A stretch of 64,000 bases of DNA from Spirochaetota bacterium. Its GTDB lineage: Bacteria > Spirochaetota > Spirochaetia > Treponematales > Treponemataceae. Both the position numbers and the translations under genes were made by a program. The stretch covers positions 124,001 through 188,000 of the forward strand of contig JAEZST010000006.1 in the NCBI GenBank assembly GCA_023443865.1. Reading direction: 5' to 3'. The notes below the pieces were generated by a model. That model saw nothing but the letters and a program-made list of their open reading frames with translations. It was not told the origin of the DNA and did not search any database. This document shows positions 24,115 to 34,483 of this stretch, one piece after another; the first letter of the stretch is position 1; the number at the start of each line of letters is the position of its first letter.

Positions 24115-26199
24115 ATGGGATTTACAACAGAGCAAGTTCGTACCCTCGCTGTTGCCGGCCATGGACAGACCGGCAAAACAACCCTTATTGAGCAATTATT
24201 GCTTGCGGCCGGAATGATCCAAAAGGCTGAATCCGTCGAGTCGGGAAAGACGGTCAGCGACTATACCCCTGAGGAAATAGAGCGAAAAATATCCATATAC
24301 AGCTCCCTGGTCCACTTGAATTGGGGGGATAAACTTATCAATTTGTGGGATACTCCCGGTTCCGCCGACTTTATCGGCGAGGTTATTTGCGCCTTTCGGG
24401 CCAGCGAAGTCGCCCTCATGATGCTCGACGCGAAGGCGGGCGTACAGATCGAAACGATCAAGCTTTGGCGCATGCTGGACCGCCGAAACAAACCCCGGCT
24501 TTTATTCATTAACCACCTCGACGACGACCGCGCGAAATTCGACGATTCGGTGCAGGACGTTCACGGCCAGTTCGAATGCGAAGTATGCCCGGTTACCATT
24601 CCCATGGGAACGGGCGCCTCGTTTAAGGGCGTTATAGACGTTCTGCACGGGAAGGCCTACGAAACGGCGGGGGGCGTAACCAAGGAAGTCGCGGTACCCG
24701 AGTCCTTCAAGGGCGAATATGACCGCGCCAGGGAGATTCTGGCCGGCGCGGCGGCGGAAGGCGACGATGAGCTTTTGGTAAAATTTATCGACGAGGCGGG
24801 CCTCTCCGACGAGGATATCGTCAAGGGGCTCAAGCTGGCCATCGCCGATAACCGCGTCGTGCCCGCTTTCGCCGGCTGCGCGGCGACCGGCGCGGGAATC
24901 GTCCCGCTCCTTAATTTTATCGCCGACATAGTTCCCTCCCCGCTGGGCGCCATTGAAGTGGCGACCTCGCCGGAAGGCAGCGATCTATCGGTTAAGGTTG
25001 ACCCGAAGGCCCCCCTTTCAGCCCTGGTAATCAAGACCGCCAACGATCAATTCTCCGGAAAGCTCACCTTCCTCAAGGTCGTTACCGGGTCCCTCGCCCC
25101 CGATTCCGAGATTTATAACGTGACCGAGGATAAAAAGGAAAAGGTCGGCAAGCTCTTCCGCGCCGTGGGAAAAAAGCTCGTCGAGACCCGCGAGCTCGTC
25201 GCGGGCGACGTGGGCATCGCCGCGAAATTGCCCTACGCCAAGACCAACGATACCTTCGGCTCGTCGGGCGAGATTCCTCCCTTCGTGAAACTCCGTTCCC
25301 CCAACCCCGTCTATTCCATGGCGGTCGCCGCCAAGGACAAAAAGGACGACGACAAGCTGGGAGACTGGCTTATCCGCTCCTGCGAGGAAGACAAGACCCT
25401 CACCTTCGCCTTTAACGGCGAAACGAAGCAGAACGTGCTTTCGGGCATGGGCGACCTGCATATCAACATCGTACTCGGTCGTATCGCGGCCCAGACCAAA
25501 ATCGAGATCGTCACGTCAATACCGCGAATCGCGTATCGCGAAACGATCCAAAGAAAGGCGCAGTCCGAATACACCCATAAAAAGCAATCGGGCGGCCACG
25601 GCCAATACGCGCGGGTCGTGCTGGCGATCAACGCCCTGGAGCGGGGCGAAAACTATAGCTTCACCAACGCGGTATTCGGCGGCGCCATTTCCAAGGGGTA
25701 TATTCCCGGTATCGAGAAGGGCGTAAAAGAAGCCATGGAAAACGGCGTTCTCGCCGGTTATCCCGTGGTCGACGTGGGCGTGACGGTCCTAGACGGCAAG
25801 GAGCACCCGGTTGACTCCTCGGAAATGGCCTTTAAAATCGCCGCGCGAAACGCCTTCCGCGAGTCCATGCGGAACGCCGGAGCGATCCTTCTCGAGCCGA
25901 TCATGGCCTTGACGGTGTTCGTGGACAACGCGTATTTGGGAGATATCATGAGCGACCTGTCGGGGCGGCGGGGGCACATACTCGGCCAGGAAACGCTCGG
26001 CGGCGGAATCGAGGAAATTCGCGCCCAAGTGCCCCACCACGAACTGTTGAAATACGCCATAGACCTGCGCGCCATGACGAGCGGCACCGGTTCCTTCGAA
26101 ATGGCCTTTGACCATTACAGCCCCATATCCGGCAAGATCGCGGACGAGGTAATACAGGCAGCGAAGGAATTCATCAAGCAGCAAAGCGAAGACGAATAA
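24115..26199 (+). CDS. Elongation factor G-like translational GTPase
   Basis: This 694-residue protein has the domain order of EF-G. It has a P-loop GHGQTGKT (15-22), a switch region ERKISIYSS, and WDTPGSADF (G3, Asp79). The G4 segment reads N133-H-L-D136 where NKxD is canonical. Domains II-V follow, with SGGHGQYARVVL and the C-terminal RRGHILGQE / VPHHELLKYAIDLRAMTSGTGSF typical of EF-G domains IV and V. These second-copy EF-G-like proteins are less well understood than FusA; roles in ribosome recycling or stress are proposed for relatives. A strong AAGGAGA site precedes the ATG. It is monocistronic with a terminator at 26242. Confidence 0.92.
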   Translation: MGFTTEQVRTLAVAGHGQTGKTTLIEQLLLAAGMIQKAESVESGKTVSDYTPEEIERKISIYSSLVHLNWGDKLINLWDTPGSADFIGEVICAFRASEVALMMLDAKAGVQIETIKLWRMLDRRNKPRLLFINHLDDDRAKFDDSVQDVHGQFECEVCPVTIPMGTGASFKGVIDVLHGKAYETAGGVTKEVAVPESFKGEYDRAREILAGAAAEGDDELLVKFIDEAGLSDEDIVKGLKLAIADNRVVPAFAGCAATGAGIVPLLNFIADIVPSPLGAIEVATSPEGSDLSVKVDPKAPLSALVIKTANDQFSGKLTFLKVVTGSLAPDSEIYNVTEDKKEKVGKLFRAVGKKLVETRELVAGDVGIAAKLPYAKTNDTFGSSGEIPPFVKLRSPNPVYSMAVAAKDKKDDDKLGDWLIRSCEEDKTLTFAFNGETKQNVLSGMGDLHINIVLGRIAAQTKIEIVTSIPRIAYRETIQRKAQSEYTHKKQSGGHGQYARVVLAINALERGENYSFTNAVFGGAISKGYIPGIEKGVKEAMENGVLAGYPVVDVGVTVLDGKEHPVDSSEMAFKIAARNAFRESMRNAGAILLEPIMALTVFVDNAYLGDIMSDLSGRRGHILGQETLGGGIEEIRAQVPHHELLKYAIDLRAMTSGTGSFEMAFDHYSPISGKIADEVIQAAKEFIKQQSEDE

Positions 26200-26241
26200 G
26201 GCCCTCGAGCCGAACGCAGAGGCATTCGCCACAAATAAATG

Positions 26242-26267
26242 AAGGCCGTCCCGAGGGACGGCCTTTT
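26242..26267 (+). terminator. Rho-independent terminator after the EF-G-like gene
   Basis: AAGGCCGTCC (26242-26251), loop CGAG, GGACGGCCTT (26256-26265), followed by TT and a pyrimidine-rich stretch. It lies between this gene and the convergent citrate synthase gene. Confidence 0.85.
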
Positions 26268-26317
26268 CTTATGCGCCGGGGCAAGCGAGCCCCGCGCGGG
26301 ACGGGATAGGCGGGCGG

Positions 26318-27679
26318 TTAGCGGCGCTTGTCCAGCGGAACGTATTTGCGCGATTCGCCGACCTGCTTAAAGGCGGGCCGATAAATGCGCCCGCCGGAGA
26401 TAATCTCTTCCAGGCGGTGGGCGGACCAGCCGGCGATGCGGGATACGGCGAAAATGGGAGTGTAGAGTTCCCGGGGAATGCCGAGCATGGAATATACGAA
26501 ACCCGAATAAAAGTCCACGTTGGTACAGATGCTCTTGCCCTCGCCCTTTTCCTCCCGGAATATGTTCGGGAAAATGCGCTCGATCATGCAATACAGCTCG
26601 AATTCCTCGGTGCATTTCTTAACCTCGGCGAGCTTTCTGGCCTTTTCGCGCAGGAGGGTCGCGCGGGGATCGGAGATGGTGTATACCGCATGGCCCTGTC
26701 CGTACACGAGCCCGGACCGGTCAAAGGCCTCTTTGCGGAGAATCTTCTTCAGATAGTCGCTTACCTCGCGCTCGCTCGACCAATCCTGCACGTTGGCCTT
26801 GATGTCGTCCATCATCTCGATAACCTTGATGTTCGCGCCGCCGTGCCTGCGTCCCTTGAGCGAGCCCACAGCCGCCCCGATGGCGGAATAGGTATCGGTA
26901 TCCGCCGAAGACACTACGTGAACGGTCAGGGAGGAGTTGTTTCCGCCTCCGTGTTCCGCGTGGAGGATCAGGGCCAGGTCCAGGAGCTCCGCCTCAAGCC
27001 GATCGTAGTTTTTGTCCGCCCGAATCATGCGAAGGAAATTTTCGGCGGTGGAAAGGTTCGGCAGGGGATTATGGAGGTACATGCTCTTGCCGTCGTAATG
27101 CCGGCGCTTCGCCTGGTACCCGTACGCGACCATGGCGGGGAAGCGGGCAATGAGCTGGACGCACTGGAACAGATTGTTGATGATCGATACGTCCTCGGGA
27201 TTCGGGTCGTACGAATAGGAAACGAGCACCGAGCGGGCCAGTTTATTCATGATATCGGAGGACGGCGATTTGAGAATCATGTCTTCAACGAAGTTATTCG
27301 GAAGGTTCCGGTATTCCCCAAGTAGGGCGTCGAACTCCGCGAGCTGCGAGGCATTCGGAAGCTCCCCGAAAAGCAAGAGGTAGATGACCTGCTCGTACCC
27401 ATAATGCTCGGCCTGCTCGATATCCAGAATAATGTCCTCTACGTCGTACCCCCGGTAAATGAGCTTTCCGGGAACCGCCACGGGCTTTCCGTCGATAACG
27501 TCATATCCGTATACGTTACCGATACTGGTTAAACCGACCAGCACGCCCTTGCCGTTCGCGTCGCGCAATCCGCGTTTCACGTCATATTTCGTGTATAGTT
27601 CAGGGTCGATAAACCCGTTTTTTTCGGCGATTTGCGCGAGATTCTCGAGCATGGGAGGATAATTGGTATCGATTTGCAT
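26318..27679 (-). CDS. gltA: Citrate synthase
   Basis: The gene encodes 453 residues from the ATG at 27679, which has a GGAGGG site 7 nt upstream; the longer frame to 27886 has no such site. It condenses acetyl-CoA with oxaloacetate. The active-site segments are visible: LHAEHGGGNN (first His), GQGHAVYTISDPR (second His) and TNVDFYSGFVYSM (Asp), followed by RIAGWSAH. The length and the roughly 70-residue N-terminal extension with GLRDANGKGVLVGLT are those of the larger anaerobe/spirochaete-type enzymes. It is transcribed alone from a strong promoter that overlaps a perfect palindrome (27704-27719). Confidence 0.94.
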   Translation of the reverse strand: MQIDTNYPPMLENLAQIAEKNGFIDPELYTKYDVKRGLRDANGKGVLVGLTSIGNVYGYDVIDGKPVAVPGKLIYRGYDVEDIILDIEQAEHYGYEQVIYLLLFGELPNASQLAEFDALLGEYRNLPNNFVEDMILKSPSSDIMNKLARSVLVSYSYDPNPEDVSIINNLFQCVQLIARFPAMVAYGYQAKRRHYDGKSMYLHNPLPNLSTAENFLRMIRADKNYDRLEAELLDLALILHAEHGGGNNSSLTVHVVSSADTDTYSAIGAAVGSLKGRRHGGANIKVIEMMDDIKANVQDWSSEREVSDYLKKILRKEAFDRSGLVYGQGHAVYTISDPRATLLREKARKLAEVKKCTEEFELYCMIERIFPNIFREEKGEGKSICTNVDFYSGFVYSMLGIPRELYTPIFAVSRIAGWSAHRLEEIISGGRIYRPAFKQVGESRKYVPLDKRR

Positions 27680-27703
27680 ATTATTTCCCTCCGGGGAATA
27701 GAT

Positions 27704-27739
27704 GTGTATATTTATACACGAAGAGGCAATAAAATGCAA
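27704..27739 (-). promoter_or_regulatory. Citrate synthase promoter with an overlapping palindromic operator
   Basis: Minus strand: TTGCAT (27739-27734), 17-nt spacer, TATAAA (27716-27711). The palindrome GTGTATA-TT-TATACAC (27704-27719) covers the -10 and the expected start site, so it is a likely repressor site. A second TTGCAT lies 15 bp further upstream. Confidence 0.6.
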
Positions 27740-27840
27740 GTTAGCAAGATGCAACTCTTCTCCCATTTTTAAAATACGGGGATTCTCATGTATAATTATG
27801 CGGTTTTCGGTATAATTATCGTATCCATAATCATATCCCT

Positions 27841-27869
27841 TTGACTGGCTCCGGTAAACGTGGTACTGT
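27841..27869 (+). promoter_or_regulatory. Leaderless promoter of asnS
   Basis: -35 TTGACT (27841-27846), 17-nt spacer, -10 TACTGT (27864-27869), then 7 nt to the ATG at 27877. The predicted start site falls on or next to the A of the ATG, and there is no ribosome binding site. Confidence 0.65.
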
Positions 27870-27876
27870 TTCTTCC

Positions 27877-29284
<1,408 letters not shown>

Positions 29285-29298
<14 letters not shown>

Positions 29299-30802
29299 TA
29301 CAAAGCCGGGCGATTCGCCCACTCCGGCCGCTCAAAGGGGCCGGAACCGCGCCACGGCCCGCAAAGGCAGTCCCTTTAAAAAAGGGAGGCCCTTTACGCA
29401 AGGCCCGGCCTTAAAAAAAGGCCTTCTTGCCGCGGTTCCGGCTTTTTTTGTCTTTTTCGCCCTGTGGACCTTCCTCTCCTCCTGGGAACGCTTCAATACC
29501 GAACCAGCGCCGATCAGCGGCGCCGAAAGGGCCCTCGCCCGAAGCGCGTGGAGCGTTTCCGGCGGCCCCCAGGCGAGGCCATGGCCCGACGCCCCGGACC
29601 TACAGCGCCCCTCGATTGCGGTTCCCCGCTTTACCGCGTCCGTCCGCGCGGCCTCTGCCATTTTAATCGACGGTTCAAACGGTACGGTGCTTTTCGAAAA
29701 AAACGCGGACGCCCTCATTCCCCCCGCGTCCATGACCAAGCTGGTCGCCATGTACGCCGCCTTCCGGGCCATGGACTCAGGGGAACTGACCCTGGACGAG
29801 ATTATCGAGCCGCCCGAGGCTTCGTGGGCGGAACGGATTCCCCCGCATTCCTCCCTCATGTTTTTGGGAAAGGGGCAACGCCTTTCAATCGACGAGCTGC
29901 TTCGCGGCATGGCCGTGGTTTCGGGAAACGACGCGGCGGTAGCCCTGGCCATTCGGGTCTCGGGGAGCGTAGAGGGTTTCGTGGCGCGCATGAACGGGGA
30001 AATGGGCGCGTTGGGCCTAACCGGGACCCGGTTCGCGGAACCTTCGGGCCTCAGCGAGAAAAACCTCACCACGGCCCGGGAATTCGCCGATTTCGCGAAA
30101 ACCTACGTGGCCGCCTATCCGCAAGCCCTCGCGCGTTACCATTCGGTGACTGCCTTCACCTACCCCGAAGCGCATAACCTTCCCGCCCCGGGCGCGGGAT
30201 CGACGAATACGAACCCGATATTAGCGGGCCTCGTTCCCATTAGCCAGCGGGCGACCAATCCCCTTTTGGGCGCGTTGGAAGGCTGCGACGGCCTGAAAAC
30301 CGGCTATATCGACGAATCGGGGTATAATCTTTCCCTGACGGCGGAGCGAAACGGCACGAGATTTATTTCGGTTACCCTCGGCGGCCCCGGAGACGGAGTG
30401 GCGGAGGGAAACCGGTTCAGGCAAGAGGACGGTCGCGCGCTTATGGAGTGGGCGTTCCAGAACTGGAAAACCGAGCGGGTCGACGGGGACATCGGCTTTC
30501 CCGTGGTGGTGTGGGGCGGTCGCGCCGGAAGGATTTTTGCCATAGCGGCGGGCGGCGAGCCCCTGACGGTTCCCAAAGCCTCGAAGGGTCCCTACCTCGC
30601 CCGCGCGCGCCTTCCGGCGGCCGTACGAGCGCCGGTTCAGGCGGGAGACGAGCTGGGAACGGTGGAATGGGTCGATTCGACGGGAACGGTCGTGGCGTCC
30701 CGATCGGCAATTGCGGACCGCAACTCCCCGACGGCCGGCATTACCGCCCGGATCGGGGACGCGGCCTTGCGCGGAGCCGCGGGGCTTATGGGGCTCGAAT
30801 GA
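29285..30802 (+). CDS. dacA: D-alanyl-D-alanine carboxypeptidase (S11, DacA-type)
   Basis: This 505-residue penicillin-binding protein trims the terminal D-Ala of peptidoglycan peptides. Catalytic motifs: SMTK (about 149-152), SGN (about 213) and KTG (about 337). A PBP5-type C-terminal beta domain follows (ARLPAAVRAPVQAGDELGTVEW). The only start codon in the region is a TTG at 29285, overlapping asnS by 14 bp with GAGGG 9 nt upstream, so translation is coupled to asnS. The resulting N-terminus is a roughly 45-residue Lys/Arg-rich cytoplasmic tail before a membrane anchor (LLAAVPAFFVFFALW), unlike the cleaved signal peptide of most DacA proteins. Confidence 0.88.
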
Positions 30803-30809
30803 GCTTCCG

Positions 30810-33110
30810 CTATCGGGCGTGCGCCAGTAGGGTATCTACCGTAACGAGCCGGTAACCGCTTTCTACCAGGGCGTTTATGAGGAGATCGACCTTATCGCAC
30901 AGCCAATCGGAACGGGTGCCCTCGGGGTGCCCGACGCGAACCGGGATGATCGATCCCGGTTTTTTTTGCGCCATGACGTTTTCGATTATCCAGGCCGTAT
31001 CATGGTAAAGCCCGGGCATCTTTTGGCCCTGTTCCTTGGTTACCCAGTCGAGTACGGTTACGTCGGGAGCCACGGTCTTATACCCCGCCTTTTCGGCCGA
31101 AGAAACGATGAGCGGGGAGCTCACGTACCAAGGCGCGTGCCACAGCAGGGATAGTTCCTGCCCCGTGGCGTTGTAGAAGTCGTCCTCGTTCCGGGAGAGG
31201 CCCCGAACCAAAAAGTCTTCGTCTATTCTGTATTTCGCGTTGGTGAGGTCCCAGGCGGTAAAAAACATGGAGGCGGCCTGGTGGCCGGCCTTCACGATCT
31301 CGTTCACGGCGGACGGGTGGCGCCTGATAAACTCGCCGTTAATGAAGAAGGTCGCGCGTATGCCGTAACGGTCAAGAACGGACAGTATCTCGGGCAACCC
31401 TTCCAAGGTATCGATGGCGTCGAAGACGAGCGCCGCCTCGCGCGCGCCGGAACGGGAACCGTGGCTGACCACCGGGCCTTCGGGGATCGGGTCCAAAGCG
31501 GCGCCGAGCGGATCGAACCGGGTTGACGGTTCGCGTATGAGCGGTTTCGTGCCCCCGGGACCGGTGGCCGAGCGGATATACAGCATATTGGAGAAAAAGC
31601 CCGCGGAACTGTCCAGGTAGAGCCGCCACGACGCGTTCGCGCCGCTCGCGGGCCGCGCTTTCGCGTCGGGCGCGGGCGCCCACTTCATCTCTGAAGTCCA
31701 GGAAACCTTTCCGCCCAGGGGGGTAGACGCGATAACCGTCCGAGCTGACTGGTCCCACGAAGCGTCGTTTACCGCGGAATAAAGGTATTTTACCGAGGAA
31801 AGGGAGGAAAGGTTCCACTTTCTGACCGTCTCCGCGCCGCCGATAAAGAGGTTTCCCTCGTCCGCCCACGCGCAGGATACGACGGATTCTTCCCGAAAGA
31901 GCGCCTTTTCCGCCCAGGTCGCCGAATCGCGCACGGATACGCTGTTTGCGGTTTTCAACGCTACCCAAGACCCGGAAGGAGAGGCTACGACGCTCTCGGT
32001 GTCCTGGGGTATATCCAGCGCCGTGAAAGAAGCGCTGCCACCGGATTCCACCAGGCGCCACGCCTTCATCTTCCGGCTTCCGTCTTCCACGCATTGGGTA
32101 AAAACCGCGGGCACGCCGCCCGCGGTCCAAATAGGCTGTATTTCGGCGGTATTTCCGGGCAGCAAGAGATAGGGATACCGGGCCGGACGGCCCAATTGCG
32201 CGTAGTCGTCGCCCGAAAGTCCGGTATAATAAACCCCGCGCTTGTCCCTGGTATATACGATGGCGTTCCCGTCCCGGGACCCGCAAAACCGGTCGGTTTC
32301 GGGATTGAAGGGAAAGGGTAGTTTTCCCGCCAACTCGCCCACGCCGATGAGGGGTCCGTACAGGGAGCGGGAAAGCAGCTCAGACGATTGGATGCGAAAA
32401 ACGTCCGTGTCGCGCACGTACAGAAAGCGGTTCGCCGCGTACCAATACACGCTGGAAATCCTGCCGGGACCGAGCTCGCGGTATTCCTCGGAGACGGAAT
32501 TGGCGGAAAAAAAGTATTCGGGCCGCGCGAAGTGCAGGCTCGAGCCGTATTCGTATATCAGGACGGACGAATCGGGCGACCAGGCGACGGGCACGGAACC
32601 GAGGGAAACGGAGGGGGCTATTTCGTACCGAAGGGAGCGGTCCAGGTCGAGAATCACCAGGCGCCCGGCGGCGGGGCCCGTCGGCTCGATCGAAACGACC
32701 CACCGCCCGTTCGGGCTGGTGGAAACGTCGCCCAACCGCCCGGCAAGGGGCGTGCCGCCTTCGACGAAGGGCTTCAGCTCGCGGACCCAGGAAAACGCCT
32801 GGGTCTTCGCGTCGATCCGACCGGTGCCGAAACGGTTGCGAAGCTGCAGCACCGTGCCGTCCGCCAGCGATTCGATGGACTCCGGGTAAAAGGTCAGCTG
32901 TGAGAGGTTCGCGTCGCCCACCCGTTTCAGGAACAGGGTCGGATAAGAGCCGTCGCCGGGCACGTCGGCCTTAAGGGAAAAGAGTATTTCGCCGTTGGGA
33001 TTTATGTCGGGGCCGAAAAAACCGATTTCCGCGAAGGCGAATTGGCCGAGCGCGATCAGGGAGAGCGCGGCGACCAGCCGGGGCACGCAGGGGCTCAGGG
33101 CTTTCATCAT
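30810..33110 (-). CDS. Propeller protein with a degenerate polysaccharide-deacetylase domain
   Basis: This 766-residue protein has a signal peptide (about 8-28). A long region of repeated strands follows (about 35-480: WSPDSSVLIYEYG, SPNGRWVVSIE, SPSGSWVALKTA), typical of a WD40/TolB-like propeller. The C-terminal part (about 540-766) has the NodB fold: VLDRYGIRATFFINGEFI and PSAVNEIVKAGHQ. The metal-binding TFDDG is replaced by VFDAID, and the H-x3-H of the second motif is lost (GHQAASMFFTAW), so deacetylase activity is unlikely. It may bind peptidoglycan or polysaccharide. Its ATG overlaps the zinc-ribbon gene by 4 bp, in an operon begun by an M23 peptidase. Confidence 0.8.
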   Translation of the reverse strand: MMKALSPCVPRLVAALSLIALGQFAFAEIGFFGPDINPNGEILFSLKADVPGDGSYPTLFLKRVGDANLSQLTFYPESIESLADGTVLQLRNRFGTGRIDAKTQAFSWVRELKPFVEGGTPLAGRLGDVSTSPNGRWVVSIEPTGPAAGRLVILDLDRSLRYEIAPSVSLGSVPVAWSPDSSVLIYEYGSSLHFARPEYFFSANSVSEEYRELGPGRISSVYWYAANRFLYVRDTDVFRIQSSELLSRSLYGPLIGVGELAGKLPFPFNPETDRFCGSRDGNAIVYTRDKRGVYYTGLSGDDYAQLGRPARYPYLLLPGNTAEIQPIWTAGGVPAVFTQCVEDGSRKMKAWRLVESGGSASFTALDIPQDTESVVASPSGSWVALKTANSVSVRDSATWAEKALFREESVVSCAWADEGNLFIGGAETVRKWNLSSLSSVKYLYSAVNDASWDQSARTVIASTPLGGKVSWTSEMKWAPAPDAKARPASGANASWRLYLDSSAGFFSNMLYIRSATGPGGTKPLIREPSTRFDPLGAALDPIPEGPVVSHGSRSGAREAALVFDAIDTLEGLPEILSVLDRYGIRATFFINGEFIRRHPSAVNEIVKAGHQAASMFFTAWDLTNAKYRIDEDFLVRGLSRNEDDFYNATGQELSLLWHAPWYVSSPLIVSSAEKAGYKTVAPDVTVLDWVTKEQGQKMPGLYHDTAWIIENVMAQKKPGSIIPVRVGHPEGTRSDWLCDKVDLLINALVESGYRLVTVDTLLAHAR

Positions 33111-33334
33111 GATAAAATCCTATTTAAATCCTTTTCCATTTCGCCCAAGCGGGCTTCCATTTCGGAAATTCGCGTATCCACGCCGTTCCTGAATACGCGG
33201 TCGAGTCGGGTCACGGCGCGGTCAACCAGGGCGGCGACCGTTTCGCGCTCGCGGGAAACGCCGCACCAGGGGCAATAGTGGTACGCCTCGTCCAGGGTTC
33301 GGCCGCATTCGCCGCAGATCGCTTGTGTTCCCAT
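33107..33334 (-). CDS. Small double zinc-ribbon protein
   Basis: This 75-residue protein has CGECG and CPWCG (about residues 7-11 and 21-25), forming one four-cysteine zinc ribbon, followed by an amphipathic helical tail (about 35-75) that could form a coiled coil. There is no signal peptide, so it is cytoplasmic. It lies between the LysM-M23 peptidase gene (24-bp gap) and the propeller/deacetylase-like gene (4-bp overlap). AAGGAG precedes its ATG. Function is unknown; it may be an adaptor for the envelope proteins encoded beside it. Confidence 0.8.
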   Translation of the reverse strand: MGTQAICGECGRTLDEAYHYCPWCGVSRERETVAALVDRAVTRLDRVFRNGVDTRISEMEARLGEMEKDLNRILS

Positions 33335-33358
33335 ACTCGACTCGCTCCTTTTTTCGCG

Positions 33359-34441
33359 TTATTCGAGAACCGACAGGGGATTAATCATCTTGCCGTTCTT
33401 GTACACGGTAAAGTGCACGTGCGGTCCCGTCGAATACCCCGTGCTTCCGGCCTTTCCGATCAGCCCGCCCTGGAGCACGGAAGCGCCTTTTTTCACGCTG
33501 ATTGACTGAAGGTGCCCGTACAGGGATTGATACCCCCCGTCATGGGTAATGATAACATAATTTCCGTATACCGGCGAATATCCGGTTGCGGCGATCCTGC
33601 CGTCCAGGGTCGCCTTAACCGACGTACCGAGCGGAACGGCCAGATCGATACCCGTATGGAAGGTTCTGGCGCCGGTAAAGGGATCGGCGCGATAGCCGTA
33701 GCTCGAGGTAAGCCGGCCGGCGACGGGTCGGATAAACAGCTCGCCCATCGCCTTCTTGAGATCGAAGCGGGAAAGGGAGGCGCCGGGAATAAAGAGTCGT
33801 TGGCCGGCGACCAGGGCCTCGCTTTCCAGATCGTTGGCGTCCAAAAGGCCGTTCATGGAGACGGAGTAGCGTTTCGCGATGGACGAAAGGGTATCGCCCC
33901 TGGAAACCACGTGTACGATGCCGTCAATTGAGGGAATTTCGAGCACTTGGCCCACCCGAAGCCTTCGCGCGTTGTCGATCCCGTTTACCGCCAACACGGT
34001 GCTCATATTGCGCAGGGAAAAACGGGAGGCGATTCGGGAAACCGAGTCGCCCTGCCGAACGGTATAACGCTGCCACGCCACGGGCTTGAGCGCTTCCGGC
34101 ACGGCCTCGGCGATCGCGGCGGAAGCCGCTTCCAGCACGGCCGCGGAGGCTTCCAGCTCCGTACCCGCGAGAGAGGGCCCCAAGACCGAATCGAAGGCTA
34201 CCGGAAGGGAACCGTCGGGGCTTAAGGAAATTTTTTCAAGCCGGTACAGGCCGATCGAGCGCTGCAAGGGAGGCACCAGGGCCAAGGCGACGGCCAGCCC
34301 CAAAAGGATCGCATGGGCGGTCGGCAGCGCGAATCGGTATCGCCCCCCCTCGGAGCGCGTCGCGGCGACCGCGGCGCGGGGAACCGATAAGGCGTTTACG
34401 GTAAAATTGTTCTCCGGGCGTAAAACGGTTATGACATCCAT
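33359..34441 (-). CDS. LysM and M23 peptidase-domain protein
   Basis: The gene encodes 360 residues from the ATG at 34441. A membrane segment (about 48-65) anchors it. Two LysM peptidoglycan-binding modules follow (about 125-168, YTVRQGDSVSRIASRF; about 175-218, HVVSRGDTLSSIAKRY). The C-terminal M23 lysostaphin-type domain (about 250-355) has the zinc ligands in FHTGIDLAV and HVHF. It is probably an active endopeptidase or an amidase activator at the wall. It is the first gene of a three-gene operon. Its -10 hexamer (GATACT) ends 6 nt before this ATG with no ribosome binding site, and its promoter overlaps that of divergent lepB. Confidence 0.92.
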   Translation of the reverse strand: MDVITVLRPENNFTVNALSVPRAAVAATRSEGGRYRFALPTAHAILLGLAVALALVPPLQRSIGLYRLEKISLSPDGSLPVAFDSVLGPSLAGTELEASAAVLEAASAAIAEAVPEALKPVAWQRYTVRQGDSVSRIASRFSLRNMSTVLAVNGIDNARRLRVGQVLEIPSIDGIVHVVSRGDTLSSIAKRYSVSMNGLLDANDLESEALVAGQRLFIPGASLSRFDLKKAMGELFIRPVAGRLTSSYGYRADPFTGARTFHTGIDLAVPLGTSVKATLDGRIAATGYSPVYGNYVIITHDGGYQSLYGHLQSISVKKGASVLQGGLIGKAGSTGYSTGPHVHFTVYKNGKMINPLSVLE

Positions 34442-34483
34442 GGAATTAGTATCGACAGATCGCCCAAGGATAATTAGAATGGA
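34442..34483. promoter_or_regulatory. Face-to-face promoters in the 42-bp M23/lepB gap
   Basis: Minus-strand -10 GATACT (34453-34448), 6 nt from the M23 ATG. Plus-strand -10 GATAAT (34469-34474), 9 nt from the lepB ATG at 34484. With normal 17-nt spacing each -35 falls on the other gene's -10, so the two promoters are mutually exclusive. The -35 sequences themselves are poor. Confidence 0.5.
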
